Source of the DNA: Dirofilaria immitis
Taxonomy: Eukaryota; Nematoda; Chromadorea; Rhabditida; Onchocercidae
Length of the DNA stretch: 64,000 bases
Direction of reading: 5' to 3'
NCBI GenBank assembly: GCA_024305405.1
Contig: JAKNDB010000110.1
Location: 1,550,001 to 1,614,000 of the forward strand
Shown in pieces: positions 1 to 13,600 of the stretch; within the stretch, counting starts at the first letter, position 1; the number at the start of each line of letters is the position of its first letter. Under the pieces are notes generated by a model, which worked only from the letters and a program-made list of their open reading frames with translations, did no database searches and was not told where the DNA came from. Both the position numbers and the translations under genes were made by a program.

Positions 1-3000
1 ATAGCTTAAAATTTCCTATTCAAAATCAGACTAATTGTAAATTTTCTATTTTAATCTTTTATATATTTTTGCGAAAACCTAAAACTGATTGACCATTCAT
101 TCCGAGGACAGAAGCTTGTTTGCTACACAACTAATGCAACAAGGAATCATGGAAAAGTAATGGAAATAAGCATACTTCATTGATTCCATTTCCTCCTCTC
201 ATCTTTAGCCAACTAAATTAACTTACTTCTCTCTTGCTAGCTGTTTATCTTGCGAATTCGTTTCGTCAATCAAGACAGGAAAATGGAAATGGATAAATTC
301 ATTACAATGTTAATTTAATCCTCTCAAATCATGTATAAGTAAATTCATGTAATCAACTATCAGACTAACAGTCCAATCATAATTTTGCTAAAAATTAGTT
401 TAAAACAAACCTTTATAATAAAGTGGAAATAACTTTTCAAAGCTTGCAAATCATTACAATGCTATGCAGAATAGTGCAGTAGTAAAGCAAAATTTAACAC
501 TTATAAATTTAAATTAACTTTACAGCAAAAATATTTAAAGGATTGTTCGCATATGTCAAACAGATTTGTTACAAACTTTAACTAATCATGAAATTATCTA
601 TGACATCCAAAAGTGAGGGAAAGTAATTAATTTAATGACTGAAATTTGAAAAGTCCATTTAGTCACTACAACTTTTGTGTCATATGACAGATGATGGTTA
701 AAATAGCCGATAAATTTTAATTTTAAATAAAACTTGGAATTTTATATTCAAGCTAATATTTTGCATTATAGCAAAAATAAAATAAAATAAAAAGAGTATT
801 GAGAAGGGCAAGATGAGATGAGAAATTTTCTTCGATTTTTCGCAGACTATTGATGAATAAAAAACAAGCAAGACGTTCCAATCGGTGGTTAATCATTTTA
901 CAAAATTCCACACTGGCATCATTATATGTTGTCACCAAGCTGACATACCTCCTATCTCCATCTTTCCATCTGTCATCTATGATCTCTTTTAAGGCTTTTT
1001 TTTAAACAAATTATGCTGTTAAACATCCATCCTATTCTTTCCCATCCCAGTATAACAAAAGGTAAAAAGCGAAGAAAAAACGATGGTTAGCAATGTCAAA
1101 CTGATTTTAACAAAATTGGCTGCTATGGTACTTTGCACGAAACATATCAATTTTTGCATAAAAAATTTCAGAAATAAATGTAAATTAAATTTCAAATGAT
1201 TTGGAATTTCAATTTTAAATCATCACGTAGGAGAAGCTAGATTTCTTCATCAAAAATTCTGCAAATCGGTGTAAATTGAATTTAAGTTGGAATTTCATTA
1301 CCAATTTCATTTTACGACTAGCAACTTTTTCATCTCTGCCGTTCGTTACAAAGCAATAACTTTCAACTTTCCACCAGACATATAAAATATTCCAGTTTTT
1401 GATTCATAGTGTGATAAAGTTATGGGGAAAAATAGAGCTGTTGTTGACACTTCGATGCTATTCTTATCAGTGTGCTGATTTCATCACTCAAAAATGTGCA
1501 CATTGTTACAAACAGCAAAATACCTTTGCTATTCTTAGATAAATAATTATTCATAAATAATATATTATTTTTTTAAGTATAGAATCGATATCTAATAAAA
1601 TAAGAAGGAAATTAAGTATCAAAAATTAAAACAAAAATTAATAAGAAATTTATTGCAATGAAAATTGTCTGAAATCATCGGACTGTAGTATGAGAACAAT
1701 GGAAAAAGTGGAGAAAAAGGTAGAGGTAAAACAGGTTATCTGAAAAGTAAAATAGAAGTTGGAGGACGAAGAGGAGGAAGAATGAGCAAAGAAATGAAGG
1801 AATTGAAAAGGAATTCAAGATGGCATTATGTGATATATAAAAGATTGTTTTTTGTAGTTATATAGGTTCAAATATGCTTTCAGATAGTTTAAAAAGAATT
1901 CGAATAAATAATTTATTGAAGCCAATTAGTTTGCCTTCTCAGAATTTATGTATTAAATATTCTAAATTGTTTTTTCCAACAAGTTATCATAATTTTCTCT
2001 CAAAATTTTGAAATGAAATGAGTGGCACTTAGAGAAGAAAAAGTTAAATAATATTTCATTTTGAAATTCGTTATTTTTAAAATCGGAAAAGATAAGAATT
2101 ATTTTTTTAACTCTCACTCGAAAAAGTGATAACAAACGTTGCTGTCACGAAAGCTTTTTTCATACTAATGAAAATTTACAAAGTTGAATAATGATATAAA
2201 CTATTTTCAATTTTTTTTTTCGTTGCTATTGAAATGGATGAATAGGGAGTTAGAATAAAAGAAAAATTTAGAATAACAGAAAACTGTAAATTTCAAGGTC
2301 AAAAATTTTTGTTAATTAAAAAATGGATGCAAAATATGTCAAAATTTTAGTTGATTTTTTTCCTCTCTTAAATAAGCATTGGAATGAAATAATCATGATA
2401 TGAAAATCATATGTTTACAGGACTGTTGCATTTGCGATATTGAGAATGGTATTAAATTCTATAAGCATTGCAAAAATTCTATTAAAAAAAGGATTTAAAT
2501 TCATTATTCATTCAAACTAAAGGTCTGAATTGACAAGATATTTCCGTTCGAAAGGAAGAATGAATGATATTTATGGGTTGATAAACACGGTAACGATAGT
2601 TTAAAAAGAAAACTATATCACATTCACAAAATGAAGATAATGATATTGATAATTTGAAAGAAATAATATTGTAATTTATGAGATGAAAGTCGCGATATAA
2701 ATAGTTTAAAAGGAAAACATTGAATTCATGTAAGAAATATTTATGAAAATAGTTGTCTTTTTTCCTATCTCTGCTTTTGTTTCTCTTTGAAGAATTATGA
2801 TCGATCAGAATGACAGGAAAATAAATTAATTTGTCAACCAAATGATGACAGTAGAAAAACTGGGATAATTTGTGAAAACTTCGATATAAGAGAAGCGTCT
2901 TTCGCTTTTAATTTATTTTATGACTGTTAGTTACTTTGTAAAATTTAACTTCGATTCCATGTACCGGTATCCCTTACAAAAATGCAAAAACAAATGCAAC

Positions 3001-6000
3001 TTGTTTATTGATTTCAACATGCGCGAATAAATATAATTCGAGATTCACATTTTTATTATTATTTGCTTATAATAAGCAAATAAAGTATTAAATACTAATA
3101 TAATAGAAGTTAATGTTATGCCTAAGATTTTAAAGCACAATAATGTTCATAATATTTTTAGCAAAAGAGGATAAAGAGAATAAGTAAGTTCAGGCGAACT
3201 AATTAAATTTCTGGAGTAGATAGATGAAGCAAATTTTCAATTAATCAAATTTAAATTAAATCATTTAATTTTATCTGCTTATATCGCATGAAATATCTAT
3301 TACAATTTTTGGTAACGTCAAATTTTAAATTTCAATTCAGTTATTCACTTACCATCGTAACGGATCTCTTTTTCGTGTAATATTCCTATCATTGTTATTG
3401 CATCTGATGATAATAATTTTACCCTATTCTTCTTCTTTTTCATAATTTAACAAACAACGTGCCTTTTTGAAGGAGAAAAAAATTTTTAAAAGAGTTTTTT
3501 GAAATTAGCAAAAACTTATCTTGTCAGACATTGCGATCGAATAATCAGGCGCATGTTTGAAATTAGGTCAATAACAGCATGGAAATAAACTGATCAAAAA
3601 AAAAATCAGAAAAAAAGGAGCCAACAAAGAAACTGGTAGAATGAAAAACAAAGGAATGAAGTCAGGTTAGTTTTCTAAATGTTTGGAATTCAAAACTTCA
3701 TTCAATTTAAATACAATTAAATAGAAAAGTTGAAATGAAACTTTTTTCAGAGCGAACTGTCAATTTTTATTTGATTTATTTCAACTGGATAACTTCTTTT
3801 TCTGCAAATCTTCGCGAAACATCGGAAATTAGCTCGAAATTTCTATAAATATAATACAAATAATCATTGGCGAAAATCATGGCAAAATGAGAGCTTTGAA
3901 AAAGTTTTCCTTAAATGATGCATTGAAATAATATATGATTAAAAATGATATTAATAAGAATGTTAATTATGCCTTTGAGAATCAATCTTTTAATTCTGTT
4001 TATCTATTCTATACAATTTCTTAGCTTTAATATAATTGTTTCTCATTATCTAATATTTCTGATCTTTTCTAAAAATGATATATATATGTCGAGCTAAAAT
4101 TATAACATTTGATAAACATATTATCTTTGTTAATAAATGAATAAAATCTCTAAAATTTAGTAATTCATTTTTTTCAAATTTAATAATTTATTTTATTTTT
4201 AAATTCAATGATTTATTATTGTTTTATCCATTTGATCATTTGTATCCTTATAATTTGATCAAAAACCACAAAATAAGCTTCATTGATTAACTTTCCAATT
4301 CTTACATTCCTCTTAATTCCAAAGGAATATGTAAAAATAGGGAAGAAAGATAAATAATAAAAGAAAAATAAAACATGCGATGTTAAAACTGCCAAGAAAT
4401 AAAATTTTATTATTATTTTTCTTGAAAGAAATCCAGCGAAACTTTTAAATACACTTATTTGATGAAAAATTGTTGAAATTGATCGGTATCAATTATATAT
4501 AATAGCTGCTTCAATAGGATTTTATAATTATTTCCAATTTTTTGATCATTAACCAAAATTCTACTACGCGATGTTTTATGTAAACAAAACCAACTGTGAG
4601 TTGTTGGGGGAAGAGGGGTATATTATGAACATTTTTGCGGATGAGATAAATAGGTTAATCAAATTTGATGATACGAAAAATTGACTCTTTTAGTCACTCA
4701 ATTTTTGATCTTCCTTTGCTTCAATAAATAATTAAGAACAAAAGAAATTAAATCATTCTTGAATTTGTCAACAATAATAACCGCTATACTTCACTCAACT
4801 CTAATTAAATTTACAGAATTGAAGTTTCTGATCATGATAAAGTTTTTAACAAAATAGAATGTATTCCTTTCTTCCTCAGAAATTTTTTCAGCAATTTTCC
4901 GCATATTTTGATTTCCAATTTAATTATAATTTTAATTCAGTAATATAAATCCATCCACTTACTATATCTATCCGAAAGAACAACAGCCTACATGAAATAA
5001 TTTATAACTGGCTCATCAAAAATCATGGATCAACTGATGATAAAAAAAAGAAAAAAAAGGAAAAAAAAGGAAAAACCAGTTTATTTTATTTTAAAATTCA
5101 TATTCATGCTTTAACAAACAAAACACATCAAACAATATTTCACAAGTAACTTTTATGTTCCATCAAAGAAAAATTATAAATTGTTCATTTAAAAGTTCAT
5201 CATAGTTTTCAAAAATTCGGTTTCGGGATTTTTAATCACTGAATTTTGGACCAAATTTTTAAGCAATTTTATTCCTCAGAACTGTTTTTTAGATTTCATC
5301 TTTTAGATATTTTAAAGTAAAAGTTATTGAAGAAAAAATTCTACTAATCATTTTGGTTTTTGCAGTATCTTTTAATCTAAATATAAATTTGCTTCAGGTT
5401 CATTAAGTTTAAAGGTGTGATTATGTATCAAAATTGGAAATAATAATAATGCACCAAAATATAAAATGAAAATTATGCACAGCAAATAGCCGAAATTTTC
5501 TAGTTACTACGAAATTTTATCTGATATTATAGATGAACTAAAGGTTAAAAGGCATTGAATATTTAAAAATTTTTTTCTTATTTACAGATCAAAAAAATAA
5601 TTTTCAAAATATATGAATATGAAAAAAATATTGTTTAAATTACTGCGTGCACCGGTAATATGAAGAAAAAGAAACAGCAAAGTATTGTTAGCAGCAATAT
5701 TGTTTTTGCAATTTGGAATAAAACATACATTTTTTTTTCATTTTAACATTATTGACTTTATAATTTGAAAATTATTGAATTTAAACGAATATATCACTTT
5801 CGATTAAATATAGATGTAACTGATCTTTTTGTTTATTTATCAAGATATTATTTAGGAAATAAGAAATTTTAAACAACGGTATAATCCCTAACTAATATAA
5901 TTTTATATGGGTAATAAGAGAAATTCTTTGTTCTCGAACATATATTTGAACAAGAGAAATTGGATAGAATAAAGCAGAAAATATTCACAAATCACCATAA

Positions 6001-6329
6001 TTTCTGCAAGAAAAAATAGCTTCTAAACAATGAATATATTAAGAAATACAAAAGGGAAAAGAAAAAACCTGTACATCAATCTCATTCAAACCTTCGATGT
6101 GATGATTCATCTCGAAGGTATGCAAAATTGAATTTTTTTCTCTCGCTAGTTTCTATCAAAGCATAAGTTTCAGTAATCCTCAAAAAGATATCATTAATCA
6201 CTGCCAATTCGAGATTGAAATTTCTATGAAATTCGAAAGAAAAAAAAAGGAAAAAATGCAAAAGAAAGAAAAATAAATACAAGAAAATATGGGAAACAAA
6301 GTAACAGAATTGAACCTGAAAAACATATA
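1..6329. other. Gene-poor AT-rich region downstream of the RhoGEF gene
   Basis: I see no supportable gene in this 6.3 kb, which lies beyond the 3' end of the minus-strand RhoGEF gene. It is low-complexity A/T sequence with many homopolymer runs. The only patch with richer base composition is about 840-980. There the minus strand is open for 61 codons and a possible acceptor lies just upstream, but no donor or homology supports an exon. A minus-strand AATAAA near 5832-5838 could serve the RhoGEF transcript, although it is about 500 bases past the stop codon. Confidence 0.6.
5042..5077. repeat. A-rich tandem repeat
   Basis: A run of about 36 bases repeats a unit of eight A residues followed by one or two G residues, roughly four times. 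It is simple low-complexity sequence with no sign of function. Confidence 0.7.
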
Positions 6330-7697
6330 TCAACTATCTGTCGGAAAATGAGGATGTATGGATGCTGCTGAGAGAGTAACTGCCGTATTGCGCTGTCGTT
6401 TAGTTTGTAACCGCTTACGCCTTTCCGCTTCCGCATCAGATATTACTTGTTTACATTCAATATTTTCAGTTATCATTTCTGTGCTGTCAGTTCGATTCAT
6501 ACCGTTCGCAAGTTCCTAAAAGAAATATATTTATATTTTTGCTCTTCAAATTTTACTTAACGGAATGAGGCTTCGTAATAAGACTAAGAATAATTTAAAT
6601 CATAATTAATTATAAATTGGATTAAAATTACGAAACAACACTTTGTATTGATGAAGTTGCTGTTTGATCGTTTTGATTTCATTCTGCTGATCTTGGATAA
6701 CTTGCATTATTGCTTTCAGGTGATTCATTAAGGGTGCTGCGATGGCGGTCAACTTATAACAGGCAACTGTCGGCACATCATTTTCAACATTGTCTAATTT
6801 AAGTACTACAGCATCATTATTTGACTCATCAGCATCTTTGCGCGCACTCAAACCTTCAATATTTCTTTTTTTTTTCTTTCTGATGAGTAAATAAATCAGC
6901 TCTTTTGTCAAAACGCGTAGCGAAATTGTTAGATGTCAAATGAGGGACTTTTGGATAAATCCATATATAAGAAGATTAAAAATCAAGGAACGAATTCGCA
7001 TAATTTTTGATCTTTAAACCTTTGACAATTAATAAAAATTAAAAATATAAAAAAATAATAATCAATCTTTGCCATCATAAATAGAATGAAGAAAGAGGTA
7101 CACAAATGAACCTTGATTTATTGCATCGAGTAAGCGATTCCCGTGTACGATTGCACTCATAGCTAATTCTTGACCATCTCGCTGTTTTAATTCCGAAACA
7201 GCCATACCCGTTAGCTGTTCCGTTAATTTTTCCAATTCGACAAGATTGTTCTTCTAATAAAAGAACAAAAGGAATGATGAAAATGTTGCATTTCTTATAT
7301 TTAGAAGACATTGGGAAAGAAACAAAGTGCAAAATAAGATAAATTAAATTTTCTGGAATTTAATAATTTTGTTTTTTGAAATAATATGTAGATAAAGATT
7401 TTGGATGTTTATTCAAAAAAAAAAAAAAGGGTAATTAAACAAACATTTGACCCAGAGAGAAATTCGGCTAATATTGTTTGCTTATCAAGCAAAGCTTTCA
7501 CAATCAATTCATCATTACGTCGCAATCGTTCCGTAGGAGTCAAGATTGGCTGAGCATGTTCCAAAATCGTTGGTTGTTGTACCGTTATTTCATTAGCATT
7601 AACAAGCCGTGGATGAGTTGAAATTTGTACTCGATCGCAGAAATCCATATCTTCTGTCTGGTATTGTCCGCTATCTGCTGTATCCATGTCGAATGAT
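6330..7697 (-). CDS. rhgf-1: RhoGEF C-terminal exons: coiled coil and stop
   Basis: Four exons (7697-7452, 7253-7112, 6853-6642 and 6515-6330) encode the C-terminal tail. The first contains LTPTERLRRNDELIVKALL, similar to a conserved element after the PH domain in RGS-RhoGEFs. The second and third form heptad-like helices (LVELEKLTEQL; QNEIKTIKQQLHQYK), matching the oligomerising coiled coil at the end of LARG. The last exon is basic (EAERRKRLQTKRQR) and ends at TGA 6332-6330. The junctions into 7697 and into 7253 each need one extra base to hold the frame. Confidence 0.88.
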
Positions 7698-10600
7698 CTA
7701 AACATTTCGAAAATTATCATTTATTTATGGATATTATGTAAAGAGTAATAAAAAATCAAATATAATCGTAAAACCAAGATAATAATGGTTACCAATATTG
7801 GGCTGAGTGTTGATATTTTCACATTTAACGAGATCAATTTGATCCGAGATCAGTTTGAACCACCTGAAAATCATTAAATTTTTCCTAAGCTTATAAATTA
7901 AAATATTATAACTAATCGATTGTACAAGAAACTTCAAAACTGAGGTAGTTGCAGGAGAAAAATGATTAAAGTTATTCATGTAACAATAACGTTGAAATCA
8001 ATACTCTATCAATTCGATAGATCTTTGTACATTTAAAACTTAGCTTAGCAGTAGTTTAAATAGGTACACATAAACTTTATGAAAATCAAAGCATATTGAA
8101 ATGTTCACTTATACATTGTTGAATATAATTAAAGTCATATCTCAATCAATATCCATGAAAAAAAAAAGAAAAAAATACGTTTTCCGTTCGGTAGCAGTAG
8201 CAGTAACCAATTCATAGATTTGTGCACCACGTTCCATAGTATTTACAATAAATAAAGCTCTCTTATCATTCGCTTTTTCTTTGGCGATTAACGTTGTCAA
8301 AGGTAACAGAGGAGACCATCGTGTATCTTTCGACGACTCCTAAAGCCTTGCTAAACTCTAACAAGAGGACTAACAGATATAGCAAAAATATGGTTTTGAA
8401 TGTTGGCCAAAATATTTTCTTCAAAAGGAAAAATATGCTTTTTAAATTTCTCTATTTTAAATTGAAAAATTTAAAATGCAGAATAATGTAACTTTTCAGA
8501 TGGTGCCTAAACCATTAACATTATGAATGGATATCATATCACTCTGTTTCAATTAATCATTCAATTCTTCGTTTTATCTATATCTCATATGTTTTCCCAA
8601 AAATTTTCATTTTGCTTTCCATTGTTTCAATTGCATTGTTTCTTTTTAACAATATGATGATCAAATCATCGCAGTGAACGATAGGTAACAAAGCGATTGA
8701 TCAACAATATCGCATTGACCAGCAATTAATCTTATGCTGTCGTTCGTTCATCAGTTATCAATTTGTTGTAAATAACATTTTAAATCTTTCAAGTTATACA
8801 TTATTCATGATTACATAACTGAATAAAGCTAAGTATTGCGGTATGTAATGCTCGAGGACTTGATTCATCATGAACTGCTGTCATTCTGTAACTTAAGCTA
8901 TTATGAATATAACGTTGATTTTGCAGAATTTACTTCAAGCATTGACTAAAATTCGTATTTTAGAATTCCGACCAAAAGACTGATACCTGAACTTTTAGCA
9001 GTAATTTGCTCCCATCACCTGTTTTCGTTAGCAATATTAGCACATTTTCGAGAAGCACAACATGCAATTCGATCATTTTATTTCGACTACAACGCCAAGT
9101 CATAGGTCCGTCATGGACTAGCTTGTAGCTGCAAATAAAATTCACTCACTCCATATCAAATAAATAGAAATTGCAAAATGATTTCAATTTAATTCTAAGA
9201 ATTTATGCAACAAGGAACATACTTTGTTAGGTTGAAGGAATGAAAGTCGTTGCCGAAATTTTCACGATCGTAGGATGTTGTAACCAAGCGCTTCTGCAAT
9301 TCTTCCAGTCTTCTAAAATTTTCGGCATTTCGTTTCGCTGTATTCACTGCTAAAATAAATTTATAAAAAATTGATTTTTATAATATGAGAAAACAAAAAT
9401 CAATGTTAATAATTCTCGCAAAACTAATCCATTTTTCTTTCCTTCGAAAAATCCAAAAGTTATTCTTTGATGAGATTTAACTGGGAAAAACCTGAAAGTA
9501 TCTTCTTTGCAGAGTTGACACTGTTCAGAATTTTTGTTTGCTCCTCAGATGGTTCCTGCGTATACTTGGCGATAGTTTCCAACAATAAGGGATACTTGAC
9601 AAGCCTTTGCATCTCAACAGGAAGCATATCCTTCAGCTGTAGCTTACGACACAATGGATTGCATTCAGCTTCGATCAAAAATTTGCTTAATTGATCGTCC
9701 TTCTCCTTTTACACCTATTAATTGAATTCATATCAATGATTCATAAAAACCATTTAACATTAGTTATCATCCAAAAAATACCGTTGTCTTAGGATATCCA
9801 ACGCATGCTGTTGATGTTGGCAAAGGTTGCAGTTGCTTCCATAAGCTTTATACCGTTTTCTCCATCGAACAGATCTTCCATCAATAAGCCAACATCACCT
9901 AATAAACCATTCAAATCACAATCTCGTTTCCATTCCTCGATCATATTTCTCATCATTCTGCAATAATATATTGTCAATATTGTTCTTTCATTAAAGTAAA
10001 TCGATAATTAAAGAGAATTTCTCGGATAAGATCTATTAAAAGGCTCTTGTTATGCCATCAAAAACCATTTCTATTTGTAATGAAAGGACTGAATAATTCT
10101 TTGCACTTATACTTTTACTGTTTGCATAATAAACAATCATAAGTATTGCATACGTCAATATCATCTTAGTTGCAAAACATTACCTAGACATATTGCCATG
10201 CACTTCCAGAAGTTCTTCGAGATTGGGGAAGAATAACTTGATAACTTCTGGAGGCGCAATGTTTTGCAGAATCATTGGTTTGTAAAATACTTTATAAAGT
10301 ATCTTCAAATTCCTCACGTGAGTCCTTTCCGTATGAAAAAGTTCTGAAGATGACATTCAGTTAGAATAAAAACACTGGATAGTATTTAAACACATTTACG
10401 TTCACATGAAAATCAAATTAGTGCAAAAAATCTAAATAAAACGTTTTGATAAAAATAGCATTTCAATTATTGAAAATTATTGAATAAAATACAAGATCAA
10501 AATAATAGCAAATTTTTCGGTGATAAATATGATAAATATATAAGAATATTAATGTAATGGTACAATTTGAAACAAATTAACGATTTATATTTTTTCATTT

Positions 10601-13600
10601 CGATTTCATTATTTGATTATCAATTAAAAGTACAAACCATTGATAACTTCCTGCCGCTTTTTTTCTTTTGGTTTCAATCGTCGTACAATTTCCCAGCCAA
10701 CGAAACTTTCCAACAGGGGCACTTCAGTATCAACCTACAAAAGGAAAGGACTGATCAAGTTCAAACATTCTATTGTGACATTTCAGAATAATTTGCCTGA
10801 CATTAAATGAAAATTAATCAAATTTTAATAATAATAAAGCTTGCTAGCCTCCAGATCACTATCTCCATCAAAAAGCGCATTTTTTCAATTTTATCCATTA
10901 GACGCCGAACTTCCTCATCACCTCCGGAAGTATGCGATACTGACGAACTTCCTGAATTTATTAGTTTTCTATAAACTTTTTCAAAATTAGTCATGTTCGC
11001 ATTAGAAGAATTAAGTAACGGTGAAATAAATCTTCAATTATAAAAGATAGCTTTCACCTGACAATGAAACAGCATCAAGTGGACATCTAGTCAATGTAAC
11101 TGGTGAAGTCTTATCTTCGTTATCCATATCGCTTCGTGCCCGTCGTGGACGTTCTTCACCTTCCTCTGGTGGTGCTAATGCGCCTCCCCATGAAAACGCC
11201 GATCGACCACGTCGTGCATCTTGCATTTCATCAGCCTGAGATAAGGAAAATATACATCGATGATTCTCGAAAATTTATCTGATTCTTAAGGTATTAACTA
11301 ACACGAGAACGCATGCTCTGTGATCGAGATACTGGCTTTTCCATATCTGTGCCAATCCCAGAATCCGAAGATGTAGATTTAACATTATCGACCCTTTGTA
11401 ACTCCTAAAATTTTTAATAAAAAAATACAGGAGAAAGATTAAAAATTATGAGAAACTAAATAATAGCATTAATTCATCAAAATTTTCATAATAAGACGAA
11501 CCTTATCGGCAATAATCGATGTTGAATGGATTTGATCTGCTAACGAGCTACTACCTTCAAACGATTCCATCTCGCATTTACCAGCTGAACTGGTACGTTT
11601 TGCTTTATTTGCTGCGGTTTTCTTTTGAATTGCCGGATAGCAGTGATCCGGAAGGGAAGATGTACATTGCCTATGTACCACAACATCACAATCTGCAATT
11701 ATCTATTCTCAAATTTCATTTACAATAAGTCAATATAAAACAAATAATACGAGAAAAATAAATAAGAAATTTCTTTGTAAACGTTAGTACTAATTTTTCA
11801 GATAATCTGATTTCTTAACCTGATAATATTTAATGGAATGATTACTTTGGCAAAAATAAGCTTGAGCGTTAACTCCCATACAGCATCGCGACATTGATAA
11901 CAATAAACAGTCAGGTTGACAGTAGTCAACATAAATTGATGACCCTTAACCTGAATTGACCGTTTAGTTGCCATTTTCATTCTGAACATGCCAACTTTAT
12001 CTTTGGTAACAAATGTTGGGCATCGATCCAGGATTTTTTCATTTGTATTAGATCGCATATTTAAAACAACCTAAAAATGATTGATCATCATTTATTTTAT
12101 CTATTTTATTAGTATAAATTTTTATTTCTTTATAAAATTCATATGACATTGCTGGTTCAAAGTCCAAAAGAAAAAAAACCACAGAAATAAAGCAAATATT
12201 ATCATCAAAAATCAAAGAAATAAGTTATGATTTCTTGACGATAGTTGAAAAAGATAACTGATCATTCATTTGAACCAAAGAGGAAAAAATTGCCAAAATC
12301 TTGCCATTTAATTTTATTCAAATATGATGAATTTTCACGACCAAAAGAAATGAAATTTCGAATAAGTTTGCTTTAATATACGTGTACATTGGAATGAACT
12401 AAATGTCTGCTGACTTCTTTTTCATGAAAATTCTAAAAATACAACTAATCGGAAATAAGCATCCATCCGATATATTATCCTAAATAGGCTCATAAAATTT
12501 CAACTAATTGAAACAAAACATATGAGAAAAATTTAGCATTTTGAGAAATACATTTGAAAAAAGAAGAAATTTATTTTTCAAATTCACCTTTATAATCGTA
12601 GCTAAAGCAGAAATAATAGCTAACGACCGCGATTCGCAATTTTCTAAATCCTGATTGACTGAATTTAACATATTTTCCAATGCGCGAATCAGAATAGCTT
12701 CTCCTACCCGTGTTTCCATTGCTTTATCACCCTTACTTATATATGCCAATTGATTTGCATCAAATAAACTTCCCAATCCTAAAGTTTAAATTTCGTCTTT
12801 TAAAAATTTTCAAATTTTATCAAACCTCGCTTTTTTCGCTACAATATTGGGAGCATATTCAAAATTATTCGTTTATCCTAGCAAAAATTTTCCGTTTTTT
12901 CCCTTTTCTTTTTGAAAATTATAAAAAGAAAGGAAAAAAGAAAAAGGATGTAAAGGATGTATCTAAATGGAACTTGTGCTAAAATTGAAAAATTTAGGAA
13001 AATTTGTCTGATCTATATCGCTTTATTAAATATGCAATAAAGGGATGCCGGAATGTTTGCTTATCTTAATGCGATAGAATTTTAAGAGCATTCATTTACC
13101 GTTTTCGATATTTTAAATTTCGAGAGTGCCCATGTATACATTCAATTCATATAATAAAAATTTTGAAAAGTTATCGAAAATGATAGTCGTAGAAAAGAAC
13201 AGAGGAGAACATTAGACAGCAATGGGATAATAATGGTAAAGTATTCTCGACCGACTAATAAAGTCGGAAATCCGCCCGTATATTGTAATTGCTGCTATTT
13301 GTGAAGCCTAGAAATTGAAGGTCACCCTTTCCGAGACAAATAATTCGGTTTACTAATTTTTTAATTTTGCATTGAATAAGAACAGTTGCTAATTCAAATG
13401 AAGAACCTATGAGACGTTTTTGACGAAAATCAGCTAGATGTTCATTGATATCATCCAATGATTTCTTTCTTGCTGAACTAAATATCATTAGAAGTTGATC
13501 CACATCGTTATCTGTTGCTTGCACGGTTGTTGCCAATACCTATTTCAAAATTGAGTTTAAAAAAATTCACAAAACATTTGATTGAGAAAAAAACTAAACC

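Noticed and set aside
753..938. 61-codon minus-strand frame in a slightly GC-richer patch
   Set aside because: An acceptor-like CAG lies before it, but no donor, partner exon or recognisable family was found.
2512..2841. 109-codon minus-strand open frame
   Set aside because: Tyr/Phe/Ile/Ser-rich as expected from AT content, with no splice sites, homology or domain pattern.
6224..6436. 70-codon minus-strand frame over the RhoGEF 3' end
   Set aside because: Overlaps the real last exon in another frame; the exon reading EAERRKRLQTKRQR is supported by splice phase.
9467..9694. 75-codon plus-strand frame
   Set aside because: Antisense shadow of the DH-domain exon.
10849..10859. GC donor for the last RhoGEF linker exon
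   Set aside because: Gives an acidic end that looks plausible, but needs both a rare GC donor and an added base; the weak GT donor needs neither.
11519..11728. 69-codon plus-strand frame
   Set aside because: Antisense shadow of the C1-domain exon.
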